From: Atrina japonica
Taxonomy: Eukaryota > Mollusca > Bivalvia > Pterioida > Pinnidae
NCBI GenBank assembly: GCA_030159075.1
Contig: BROG01000291.1
Span: 1-64,000 of the forward strand
DNA length: 64,000 nucleotides
Reading direction: 5' to 3'
Under the pieces are notes generated by a model that was given only the letters and a program-made list of their open reading frames with translations, ran no database searches and was not told where the DNA came from. Below are positions 46,107 to 56,934 of this stretch, one piece after another. Each line of letters begins with the position of its first letter. Position 1 is the first letter of the stretch. Made by a program: the position numbers and the translations under genes.

Positions 46107-48010
46107 AAGGACAAGAGGGCCAATGGGCCTTAATGGTCATCTGAGAAAAATTTCAAGGCAAAATTGGTTAAAAAAAGCTCACTGGTTCCTGAGTAGAAGT
46201 AAAAAATGTCTAACATTTTCCAAAAAAAATAATTATTTTTTCTGTTTACTTAGGTGTCTGTGACCTTGACCTTTGACCCCATAACCTTGAATTTTTGTCA
46301 AAATGATCCTTAAATAATTACTAACAACTTTCTCATATAATCTTTGTATACAAAAAGTCAATCAGTTTTGAGTTATTAAGCCATTTGAATACAACCGTAC
46401 CTTATGCTATTCAATTTCCCCCTAGTGGACCATTTACTTACAGATTTACTTTTAATTCCCACACATTGTAGATACTGAATGTATAATCATGCATACAAAA
46501 TTGGAAAGACATATGATCAATGGTTCAAGAAGAAGATTTTTAAAGATGTACCAAGTTTTGGTCCTTTTTAGGAGTTCCTATTTATCCTATCCCCTTTTCA
46601 TTCACAAACTTTATGCAGCTTTACATGAGGATGATACAAGCCTAGTTTGGTTAAAAATGATCAAGTGCTTCTTGAGAAGAAGTAAAAAATGTCTCAAATT
46701 TGACTATAAAAAGGGAAATAACTCCCATTAGGTGCAACCTAATAATTTCGGACCTATTGACTTTTTTGCTGAACAGTTTTGCTTCTTTTCACTTTCTCCC
46801 TAACTATTATACTTTTCAATATAATAGGACAAAACTGTCCAAAACATGAGAAATTGACTAAAAAGTGGAAATGATTCCTATTTACTTTGCATGCTGAACA
46901 TTTCTAAAACATTAACAATCCCCATAAATGTGGAAATAACTCCCATAAGGGGCAATCTGAAAATTTTGGCCCTCTTGACTTTTTGCAGATCTTTGAGTAC
47001 TGAACATTTTTGCTTCTTTCTCTTTCTTTCTATCTATTATTCTTTTCAAGATAATATGACAAAACTGTAGAAAAACATGAATAATCCACTAAAAGGGGAA
47101 ATAACTCCCATAAGGGTCAACCTGAGAATTTCAGCCCTCTTAACTGTTTTGTAGATCTTTGTATGCTGAAATTTTTTGCTTGTTTCACTTTCTCTCAATC
47201 TGTTATACTTTTCAAGATAATAGTCAAAAACCCACTAAAAGGAGAAATAACTCCCAAAAGGGGTGCCATGACAATTTGGCCCTGTTGACTTTTTTGTAGA
47301 TCTTTGCATGCTGAAAATTTTTGCTTCTTTCATTTTTACTCTACCTATTACATTTTTCAAGATAATGTCAAAAAACATGAAAAATCCACATAAAAGGGAA
47401 AATAATTCACATATGTGGTGATCTGACAATTTTGGCCCTTGAGAAGTAGTAAAGTCTCAAATTTAACAAAAGCCATCATATATTTTCCATTTACTTAGGT
47501 GTATGTGACCATGACCTTTGACCCCATGACCTTAAACTTTTGTCAAAATGTTCTCATATATCGTTGTATACAAAAAGTTAATCAGTTTTGAATTATTAAA
47601 CATTTTGTAATACAATTGTACCATATGTTACTAAAGTGCCCCCTAGTGGCTTGTTTAAGGACAGACTTCATTTTTGTTCACAAACTTTGTAGATACTAAC
47701 TAATAACAATCATTCATACAAAATTTGAAAGTCAACTGATCATTGGTTCATGAGACAAAGATTTACTAAGTTTTGGTCCAGTTTGGCCCCTTTTGGGACC
47801 CTATGGGTCCTAGCCACTTTTCATTCACAAAATACATGCAGCTTCACATGGGGATGCTATATGCCAAGTTTGGTTAAAATTGGTCTATTGGTTCTTGAAA
47901 AGAAGTAGAAAATGTGAAAAATTTATGCACGAACCACTTCACACAACTCACGCTGGACAAAAAGCGACCACAATAGGTCACCATGAGCTTTCGAATTAGG
48001 TGACATAAAA
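46107..48010 (+). mobile_element. Helitron-like element with internal tandem repeats
   Basis: Starts ACAAGAGGGCCAATGGGCCT (short palindrome GGGCC-AAT-GGGCC). It has two copies of a GTGACC-TTGACCTTTGACCCC segment, four to five direct copies of the 150-165 bp repeat (46700-47450) and CCATTTACTTACAGATTTAC-like blocks. It ends with the hairpin AGGTCACC (47975-47982) to GGTGACA (47999-48005), then TAAAAA. No protein is encoded. Confidence 0.5.
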
Positions 48011-48050
48011 ATTCTTGTCGGGATGTAAAACAACAAACAAAAAAGGAACC

Positions 48051-48985
48051 AACAAGAGATCCCAGAGGAATCTTGGCGCCCATTATGGAATGTTCTATGT
48101 CTGATCTATGACAGACTCTTCTTTTGTCTTCTTTTCTCTTATTTTGTGTCTCAACATTGAATTTGAACTTATATCCATATTTCTGTGAAATACCTTTTAC
48201 ACAAGATTATAGTGAAACTGAACTTGAACTGAACATATTTAGATTTTCAGACAGAATGGAATTCAGCATGACTGAAGTGTAGAGATATCTGATTATCTTG
48301 CGGGATTGGTATACCTAATATATAATTATCTCGAGTAATGTCCCTTGATGATGATTTGCATTTTTGTCGACACACTTCAATGACCACCTGCCAGCATCGT
48401 CGGATTCTGTTCCATTTGAAAATGTAATATGCACAACTAGACCTCAAACTTCAAAGGCAACACTTATGTCAAATTTCAATGAGATCCCTATTGTACTTTT
48501 TGAGAAATATAAATTGTAACAAACTTCCTGTGGTCAAAATCCAAAATGGCATGCCAGTCAGCCATGTTGGATTCTGATTTTTCTGAAAATATGCGCAACT
48601 AGACCTCAAAGGGAAATTCAAAGAAGATCCCTTCAGTACCTCCTGAGATATATGGGTAACATAATTCCATTGTCAAAATCCAAGATGGCCACCTGTCAGT
48701 CATGTTGGAATCCAATCTCTCTGAAAATGTCATATGCACAACTAGACTTCATGGGGAACTTTCATGTCAAACTTCAAGGAGATCCCTTGAGCCCTTTGTG
48801 AAATAGCAATAACAAAATTCCCATCATCAAAATTCAAGATGACCGCCTGTCTTCCATATTGAATACCAATCTCTCTGAAAATGCAATATGCACAACTAGA
48901 TCTTAAGGGGAAGCTTGATGTCAAATTTCAATGAGATCCCATCAGTCCTTTCTGAGAAATAGCTGTAACAGATTACCTTTGGTCT
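48051..48985 (+). mobile_element. Helitron-like element, sister of 29496-30353
   Basis: AACAAGAGATCCCAGAGGAA start, GTCTGATCTATGACAGACTC, then about four to five copies of the 154-bp unit (CTCTGAAAATGTCATATGCA, CAAAATCCAAGATGGCCACC). The terminal hairpin is not recognisable. Confidence 0.5.
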
Positions 48986-49511
48986 ATCGGTTTAGTGCCA
49001 GTTATTATGCATAAACAATGTATCATTGTGTTTAGCAATCCCTATTTTCATATCTGCAGACATCTACCGATCTTCCACTTTGACCAATCTGCCAATATGT
49101 TTAAATTTGAATTTCTACCCCAAAATTGACCATTTGACCTATCCACCAAATTGACTTATAGGCTATAAAATATGGTACTCATACAGTTTAACTGTCTTGT
49201 GAGACAGTTTCACAAGATGGTGGTCTTAAGACAAGTTCAACTTTACTTACCAAACACCTAGAAGCAACACTTAGATTTGAAACAGTTGACTCTTGTTACC
49301 TAAAAATTCACAGGACCACCATCAGCTATTAGTTCCAAATATTTGGGCTTTGAGATAACCAAACTTTTGATTAATATATTTTTCTTTCCGTAAAAATCAG
49401 GACCAGAATTGAACTTTGACAAAATTTTGAATCATCTAATTTGAACATACCGAAATTCCACTATATTTGGCCTATATAACTTGAACAAGGAATATTTAAA
49501 TATTAATGGAC
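48986..49511. other. Intronic, nothing recognised
   Basis: No supported feature. Confidence 0.55.
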
Positions 49512-49662
49512 TACAGTAAAACCTCGTTATACTGCAACCATTTGTTCAGCCCAAAATCTTAAATGAATTAAAATCATGGGAAAAATTGGAAAGTTTTAAA
49601 AAATTGTGGCATAAAGCGAGGTGGCAAATGAATGAGGGGGATTATACAGGGGTTTTACTGTA
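49512..49662. mobile_element. 147-bp MITE, TA-flanked, beside a splice donor
   Basis: TA (49512-49513) and TA (49661-49662) flank an element starting CAGTAAAACCTCGTTATA and ending TATACAGGGGTTTTACTG. The terminal 10 bp are perfectly inverted. TA target and CAGT-AACCTCG-TATA ends fit pogo/Tigger-type elements (family knowledge). It ends 12 bp inside the intron from the donor of the exon at 49676-49942. Confidence 0.82.
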
Positions 49663-49675
49663 CTCTTGAACATAC

Positions 49676-49942
49676 CTGGTTTCAATTCCGACACAATTTT
49701 GGTTTGTCCTTTCTTCGTTGTGGAGGGCATAGCTATGATTGGTTTTCCCTCTCCATCCAACCCCAAAGCTGCTCCTCTTATAAAGTCTATTTGACCTCCA
49801 AATCCGGAGTATATTCTTTCACCTATGGAGTCTGCGCACACTTGACCTGTCAGATCTACCTCTATACAAGAGTTGATGGCCGTCATTTTGGGGTTTTGAC
49901 ATATCACTGCTGTGTTGTTTGTAAACGCCACATCTCTCATTT
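49676..49942 (-). CDS. CoA-transferase, exon with glycine-rich CoA-binding region
   Basis: 267 nt, phase 1 at both ends, between CTGTAG acceptor and CAG/GTATG donor. Reads EMRDVAFTNNTAVICQNPKM, TAINSCIEVDLTGQVCADSI, GERIYSGFGGQIDFIRGAAL, then GKPIIAMPSTTKKGQTKIVS and ELKP. The AINS-IEVDLTGQV-ADSIG and GFGGQ-DFIRGA blocks are the most conserved part of the family, including the glycine loop that contacts CoA. No disabling change was seen. Confidence 0.95.
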
Positions 49943-50490
49943 CTACAGATACAAAACATTTCTAATTATCCGAGATGGATATATGTTTAAACTTATGTGT
50001 ACAATAGTAATACTGTATACTGTATATCTGGTTTTACTTGTGAGAATTTTATTTACATGTAATTTTGCGAGATCTCATGCTCATGAAAATAAAATTATTT
50101 GTAACAAAGTAGTATGATAATAGTATGATGAGATGGGCATAGGAAATCATGAAAATATTATCTCGCAAATAAATCTAGAACTTGTGTATCGCCAAAATAA
50201 AGTCACATGATCATTTTCAGATTTACAGTAATTGTTAAATTTCAAGAGGATAAAATTTCGCATTTTCTGAAAAGAAGATATTCAAGGGTGTTAAATTTCA
50301 TGCCAAACTCAGTCTGTTTCCAAAGCAGAAATGAAATAGGAGTCATCACATGTGTATCACTTTTATTTCTATTCAAATGACCTGTGTCTACCATTTGCAA
50401 ACCTACATCTGATACTGACATGACAAAGACACTGTTTACTCTCTCAAAACTGCAAATTTGCATGGTTTATGCATTTTAGGTTCAAAAATT
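49943..50490. other. Intronic, nothing recognised
   Basis: No supported feature. Confidence 0.55.
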
Positions 50491-51910
50491 GTATTATGCC
50501 CAATTTACAGGTACATTATATATATATTATTATGCCTGTTTTACAGGAACATTATATATATATATTATTAGGCCCGTTTTACAGGTACATTATATATATA
50601 TTATTATGCCTGTTTTACAGGTACATTATATATATATTATTATGCCTGTTTTACAGGAACATTATATATATATATTATTATGCCTGTTTTACAGGTACAT
50701 TATATATATATTATTATGCCTGTTTTACAGGAACATTATATATATATATTATTATGCCCGTTTTACAGGTACATTATATATATATTATTATGCCTGTTTT
50801 ACAGGTACATTATATATATATTATTATGCCTGTTTTACAGGTACATTATATATATATTAATATGCCTGTTTTACAGGTACATTATATATATATTATTATG
50901 CCTGTTTTACAGGTACATTATATATATATTAATATGCCTGATTTACAGGTACATTATATATATATTATTAGGCCCGTTTTACAGGTACATTATATATATA
51001 TATTAATATGCCTGTTTTACAGGTACATTATATATATATTATTATGCCTGTTTTACAGGTACATTATATATATATTATTATGCCTGTTTTACAGGTACAT
51101 TATATATACATTATTATGCCTGTTTTACAGGTACATTATATATATATATTAATATGCCTGATTTACAGGTACATTATATATATATTATTATGCCTGTTTT
51201 ACAGGTACATTATATATATATATTATTATGCCTGTTTTACAGGTACATTATATATATTATTATGCCTGTTTTACAGGTACATTATATATATATTATTATG
51301 CCTGTTTTACAGGTACATTATATATATACTAATATGCCTGTTTTACAGGTACATTATATATATATTATTATGCCTGTTTTACAGGTACATTATATATATA
51401 TTATTATGCCTGTTTTACAGGTACATTATATATATATTATTATGCCTGTTTTACAGGTACATTATATATATATTATTATGCCTGTTTTACAGGAACATTA
51501 TATATATATATTATTATGCCTGTTTTACAGGTACATTATATATATATTATTATGCCTGTTTTACAGGTACATTATATATATACTAATATGCCTGTTTTAC
51601 AGGTACATTATATATATATTATTATGCCTGTTTTACAGGTACATTATATATATATTAATATGCCTGATTTACTGGTACATTATATATATATTATTAGGCC
51701 TGTTTTACAGGTACATTATATATATATATTAATATGCCTGATTTACAGGTACATTATATATATATTATTATGCCTGTTTTACAGGTACATTATATATATA
51801 TTATTATGCCTGTTTTACAGGTACATTATATATATATTTATATGCCTGTTTTACAGGTACATTATATATATACATTATTATGCCTATTTTACAGGTACAT
51901 TATATATAGT
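50491..51910. repeat. About 36-bp minisatellite, about 39 copies, intronic
   Basis: Units contain TGCCTGTTTTACAGGTACAT followed by a (TA)n tract of variable length, so unit length varies by 2 bp. Variants have GGAACAT for GGTACAT, GATTTAC for GTTTTAC and GGCCCG for TGCCTG. Overlapping open frames up to 227 codons (HYIYIIMPVLQV-type repeats) are array by-products. Confidence 0.96.
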
Positions 51911-52039
51911 TTTGAATAACCAGACATATAATATATTTGATGATGTTGTTTATAGAGGAATTAATTTTAAATCTGTCTAAACAATTAAATGAAGAGGGCC
52001 ATGTAATAAATACAAAACCACTCAAATGTTTCTATCCAT

Positions 52040-52407
52040 ATCATCAGACCGCACTTAATCAGACTGCACTTAAATTATCTTGTGCAGTCTAACGATACAG
52101 ATAGAAAAATGTGTGCAGTTTTGTCTATATCCACATTATTAGACTACACAAAATCATTGAAACCATACACAATAACAATCTTGTGTAGTCTGACGATACA
52201 GATAGAAACATGTGTGCAGTTTTGTCTATATCCACATTATTAGACTACACAAAATCATTGAAACCATGCATAATAACAATCTTGTGTAGTCTGATGATAC
52301 AGATAGAAACATGTGTGCAGTTTTGTCTATATCCACATTATTAGACTACACAAAATCATTGAAAATCATTGAAACCATCCACAATAACAATCTTGTGCAG
52401 TCTGATG
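52040..52407. repeat. 101-bp tandem repeat, about 3.7 copies, each a hairpin
   Basis: GTGTGCAGTTTTGTCTATAT recurs at 52111, 52212 and 52313. Within each unit AGACTACACAA faces TTGTGTAGTCT about 30 bp away. The last unit carries a 10-bp duplication (AATCATTGAA), and the first is diverged. Confidence 0.9.
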
Positions 52408-52676
52408 ACCCCAAATGGTGGATGGTCATAACAGGTTCTACATATCGTCTAAAGTTGAGATCTATGTAGTATGACTTGCTCTCTTGACCCCAAAGGTCAT
52501 TTCAAGGTCATGTTAAGTCAATGCAACTCCATTGACTTTATGAACTTTTAAGTCTGGTGAAAAATTATTTCAAGAAAATGAAGTTTTACAGATTAAATTT
52601 ATCTGGTGAAAAATATATGTATATATAAAATGTATTCCTTTAAAAAATATAGTATAAAAAGAAAAAAAATGTACTA
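52408..52676. other. Intronic, nothing recognised
   Basis: CTCTTGACCCCAAAGGTCATTT is a word common in the Helitron-like repeats. Otherwise nothing. Confidence 0.5.
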
Positions 52677-52745
52677 TGAGCAGATTCGAACCCAGACCCT
52701 TGAGTTCATAATCTGATGTGCTAACCATTACACCACAATAACTTA
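52677..52745 (-). other. Decayed tRNA-like sequence
   Basis: On the minus strand TGGTGTAATGGTTAGC (A box) and GGGTTCGAATC (B box) are spaced as in a tRNA. The anticodon and acceptor stems do not pair, so this is a pseudo-tRNA or SINE head rather than a working gene. Confidence 0.45.
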
Positions 52746-53959
52746 TATGTAAGACAAGTGTAAAATGTTAAACAGTCTGATTTAAGACCCAAGAAGAGAA
52801 TGCAGTCGCTAGTTGTATATCCTTACATTTTGTACTCGTAGGGCTTACTTTGGAAAACTTAAAAATGTACTATAGATTTAACTCATAGATCTATACTCCT
52901 ATTTCTTAAACAGTCATATTATTTACTTTAAAAATTCTACATATACACTCGGTGATGCCTGAGTTCAGAGGTAACATTCTAAAAATAGATTCTGTGCTGT
53001 AGGCCTGTATTCGGTGCTCGGGTAAAGAAATGCATAAGGACCAAGCAACCAGATCAGGCTAACTGTAAACTGACCTACATGTACATGTAGTAGTCATTTC
53101 ATCATATTGTAGATCTAAGATGGATAAAAAACACTGATCCAAGGGTCTAAAATAGTATACGAGTTACCAGTTGGCAATGCGTAACCCAAACAAAGTTAGG
53201 CCTATTCGATCTCTCAAGGAAGCAATTTTACCATAGATTCTATTTATTTTTAGTGAAAAGTTGTCAAGCAGATCTAACGACAGAGAATTCCAAGAATAAA
53301 AGAAAAACAAAGCATTGTAGCCTAGCACTTTGCTTACAGTACTCAGTATTTTCCAGTTGGTATTAAGAATGTGAATGCCACAGTAATATGGAACCAGCGA
53401 TAAATAAATAGAGAAGAAACAACCCACTGTAGCTATTTATAGCTTATGCAACAGCAGTGGGGTTTCTTGGTTTGTCAAGTATAGTATGTTTCTGTTATGT
53501 ATGGTCCTCAATGAAAATAGATGAATACCATCTGTAGACCGTCAAAACAACCAGAAGTAGAATCTCCTTAGCAACGACGTAATCCATGGACGTGTTGTTC
53601 ATATGAAAAGTTGTTTGTTTATATTGAACGCAGCTTTGGACAAAATTTTCCTTTGTACACAAAATAGTTAATGAACATATACAACAGAGTGTGGAATATC
53701 TTTCTTGTCAAAGGCTGTGCTCATACTTCATTTTACCCCCAAAGGCTCAAAAACAGAATGAAATAGATAAAATATTGAAAATATACATATTTTTATGTCG
53801 ATTTTAAGACACTTTCCTGACAAGGAAACTTTTGTTTTCAGTGTGTATGTAAAGTGCTAATCTTAAACTTCATAATGTGTACAACCATGTACTTTACAAG
53901 AAATACTTTATTTTCATTTAATTGGTGGGTATATAGGCATCTCTATCATATATAGTCCT
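52746..53959. other. Intronic, nothing firm
   Basis: An 87-codon minus frame at 53164-53427 has no recognised domain or splice context. Confidence 0.5.
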
Positions 53960-54093
53960 TAACCAGTTTAATTGAAGAAGACTGGTGATCTATTCCTGGG
54001 TAACTATGATCTGTCTTCCACCATGTAAAACTGGCTATCACCATACAACCAAATATTATTAAATGTGGTGTAAAATAGTATTCAACAACAAAA
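53960..54093 (+). mobile_element. SINE-B 3' fragment next to a splice donor
   Basis: GACTGGTGATCTATTCCTGG, CTATGATCTGTCTTCCACCA and TTATTAAATGTGGTGTAAAA align with the SINE-B core and tail. It ends about 8 bp from the donor of the exon at 54103-54318. Confidence 0.65.
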
Positions 54094-54102
54094 TAGTCTT
54101 AC

Positions 54103-54318
54103 CTACAGATGGATTATCATGCATAAACTTGTATAATGTTTTTGTTCCGATGGCGAAGCTGCTCACGAGACGTCCTGTAAGTATGGATTTTTCTGAGTTG
54201 GTTATATTTCCTTTTTCCACCAATTCTACAACTCCATCACTAAACATTTCAGAGTGGATGCCTAATTTTCTGTGATTTCCAAGTTGTGACAAAACAGCAT
54301 CAGGGATTGAACCAATAC
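54103..54318 (-). CDS. CoA-transferase, exon with the catalytic-glutamate block
   Basis: 216 nt, phase 1 at both ends, between TCTGAAG acceptor and TAG/GTAAGA donor. Reads IGSIPDAVLSQLGNHRKLGI, HSEMFSDGVVELVEKGNITN, SEKSILTGRLVSSFAIGTKT, then LYKFMHDNPSV. GIHSEMFSDGVVEL is the family block carrying the glutamate that forms the enzyme-CoA thioester (the E of HSEM); it is intact. The next exon supplies the Glu of PSVE. Confidence 0.95.
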
Positions 54319-55289
54319 CTTCAGAAGATCAATATCTTTTAATATAAACGAAAAAAAATTTGCAATAAGATAGTGAATGATTACACAGCAATAAATGTCC
54401 CCTACCATCCCCCTATCTTAACACCAACTTAGCTTGATAGGTGATGGTAAAAGAAATTTTTAGGTTTTGTGTAATACTAATGGGTTTGATGGTCAACAAT
54501 GTCCAAATTCAAATGACAAAAACCCCATGAAATATATGAAAGTCCATCATATTGTGAAACAGTGTCAGATATTTCAAGTCATTACCATGTCCGAAACATG
54601 TCAAAAAAACAGAAAATAATTGAAATATAATATTTCTAGTTTTACTCTCCAACAGTAATGTTCCACCATTAAAGAATCTATATGCAAAGTATTACTGTCC
54701 TAGTACTATTATTAAATGAATTGTGAACCAATGAAAAACTTTAACCAAAACCTTAACCTGCAGATTTGGTTCAAAATAGTGAAGTCAAAAACATGTCAAA
54801 AGAACAAAATAATTAATATGTATTTCCAGTTTTACTCTCCAACATTAATACCCGACCCCTAAAGAACCTCTTTGCAAAGTATCAGCGTCCTAATACTATT
54901 ATCAAATGAATGGTGAACCATTGGAAACTTTAACCAAAGGTTTCAGACACACGGACAGACGGACTGCCAGAGACAAAACCTATAGTCCCCCTGATTACAT
55001 CGGTAGGGAACTAAAAATAGTGATTTATTTAAATTCTTTATTTTAATTCAGAAAGTACATTTAGCAGTACAATGAGGTAGTTAGGTAACCAGGCCTAAAT
55101 TTGGGGAAAATTTCCATTACTGGCACAGCTGGGAATTTTAATCTGAATTTGTCCCTTACAGAACTCACTTGTAAGTGACATATACAAGGGACTTATAAGT
55201 CACACACTTATAAGTCCTTTGTACACGTATAAATTTTAGATGTAAATTAGGTACACTTACAAGTCAAATATGCAAATTTTAAGTTTGAA
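54319..55289. other. Intronic; duplicated segment and Helitron-like 3' end
   Basis: About 54575-54745 and 54780-54945 are diverged direct copies (AACATGTCAAAA, TTTTACTCTCCAACA, GCAAAGTAT, TAATACTATTAT). About 54950-55012 (ACGGACAGACGGACTG, then TAGTCCCCCTG facing CGGTAGGGAACT and TAAAAA) is a decayed hairpin terminus of the Helitron-like kind. Confidence 0.5.
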
Positions 55290-56735
55290 CATATATGTCC
55301 CTTGTATGTCCCTTATGTGTGTCTTGTATGTCCCTTATATTTGCCTTGTATGTCCCTTATATGTGCCTTGTATGTCCTTTATGTGTGCTTTGTATGTCCC
55401 TTATTTGTGCCTTGTATGTCCTTTATGTGTGCTTTGTATGTCCCTTATTTGTGCCTTGCATGTCCCTTGTATGTGCCTTGTATGTTCCTTAATTGTGCCT
55501 TGTATGTCCCTTTTATGTGCCTTGTATGTCCCTTATAGGTGCCTTATATGTCCCTTGTATGTGCCTTGTATGTTCCTTATATGTGCCTTGTATGTCCCTT
55601 ATGTGTGCCTTGTATGTCCCTTATATGTGCCTTATATGTCCCTTATATGTGCCTTGTATGTCCTTTGTGTGCTTTGTATGTCCCTTATTTGTGCCTTGTA
55701 TGTCCCTTATATGTGCCTTGTATGTCCCTTATATGTGCCTTATATGTCCCTTATATGTGCCTTGTATGTCCTTTATGTGTGCTTTGTATGTCCCTTATTT
55801 GTGCCTTGTATGTCCCTTATATGTGCCTTGTATGTCCCTTATATGTGCCTTGTATGTCCTTTATGTGTGCTTTGTATGTCCCTTATTTGTGCCTTGTATG
55901 TCCCTTATATGTGCCTTGTATGTGCCTTGTATGTTCCTTATATGTGCCTTGTATGTCCCTTATATGTGCCTTGTATGTCCCTTATATGTGCCTTGTATGT
56001 CCCTTGTATGTGCCTTGTATGTTCCTTATATGTGCCTTGTATATCCCTTACATGTGCCTTGTATGTCCCTTATATGTGCCTTGTATGTCCCTTAAATGTG
56101 CCTTGTATGTCCCTTATATGTCCCTTATATGTGCCTTGTATGTCCTTTATGTGTACTTTGTATGTCCCATATTTGTGCCTTGTATGTCCCTTATATGTGC
56201 CCCTATGTTGCTTGTATGTGCCTTGTATGTTCCTTATATGTGCCTTGTATGTCCCTTATATGTGCCTTGTATGTCCCTTATATGTGCCTTGTATGTTCCT
56301 TATATGTGCCTTGTATGCCCCTTATATGTGCCATGTATGTTCCTTATATGTGCCTTGTATATCCCTTATATGTGCCTTGTATGTCCTTTATATGTGCCTT
56401 GTATGTCCCTTATATGTGCCTTGTATGTCCCTTATGTGTGCCTTGTATGTCCTTTATGTGTGCTTTGTATGTCCCTTATGTGTGCCTTGTATGTCCCTTA
56501 TATGTGCCTTGTATGTCCCTTATATGTGCCTTGTATGTCCCTTATGTGTGCCTGGTATGTCCCTTATATGTACCTTGTATGTCCCTTATATGTGCCTTGT
56601 ATGTCCTTTATATGTGCCTTGTATGTCCTTTATGTGTGCTTTGTATGTCCTTTATGTGTGCTTTGTATGTCCCTTATGTGTGCCTTGTATGTCCCTTATG
56701 TGTCTTGTATGTCCTCTATATGTGTCTTGTATTCA
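55290..56735. repeat. 22-bp (2 x 11) minisatellite, about 65 copies, intronic
   Basis: The unit is CTTGTATGTCC then CTTATATGTGC, two related 11-bp halves. Variants include TTTATGTGTG and GTTCCTTAT forms, and some halves are missing or extra (near 55925, 56118). The lack of stops creates overlapping open frames up to 501 codons with CLVCPLYVPCMSL repeats, not called as genes. Confidence 0.96.
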
Positions 56736-56934
56736 TAGACATACATATATTTACCTTGGTAGGTTAAAATTGTGACCTCAATTATAGTTCAAGCAAATTA
56801 CATCTAAATAAATTATTATTTTCACAAAATATATAGGAATATAAGGGTGTTTTGGCCTGTGTATAGCTCTTATTTATACAAGTAGTAAAAACAGAAAACG
56901 TCTAAATAATTATTTTTTGGAAAACACAGTTAAA
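56736..56934. other. R3 MITE fragment between two arrays
   Basis: TTTCACAAAATATATAGGAAT, GCCTGTGTATAGCTCTT and GTAGTAAAAACAGAAAACG match the R3 arm. Confidence 0.55.

Noticed and set aside
49632..50117. 161-codon plus-strand frame
   Set aside because: Antisense to the CoA-transferase exon at 49676-49942.
50469..51980. Open frames up to 227 codons with HYIYIIMPVLQV repeats
   Set aside because: By-product of the 36-bp array. Frame changes with (TA)n length, as expected for non-coding DNA.
52677..52745. Functional tRNA gene
   Set aside because: A and B boxes are present, but the anticodon and acceptor stems do not pair. Scored only as tRNA-like.
55270..56775. Open frames of 501, 399, 223 and 200 codons rich in CLVCPLYVPCMSL
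   Set aside because: By-product of the 22-bp array (66 bp = 22 codons) in three overlapping frames on one strand. No start or splice context. Inside a CoA-transferase intron on the opposite strand.
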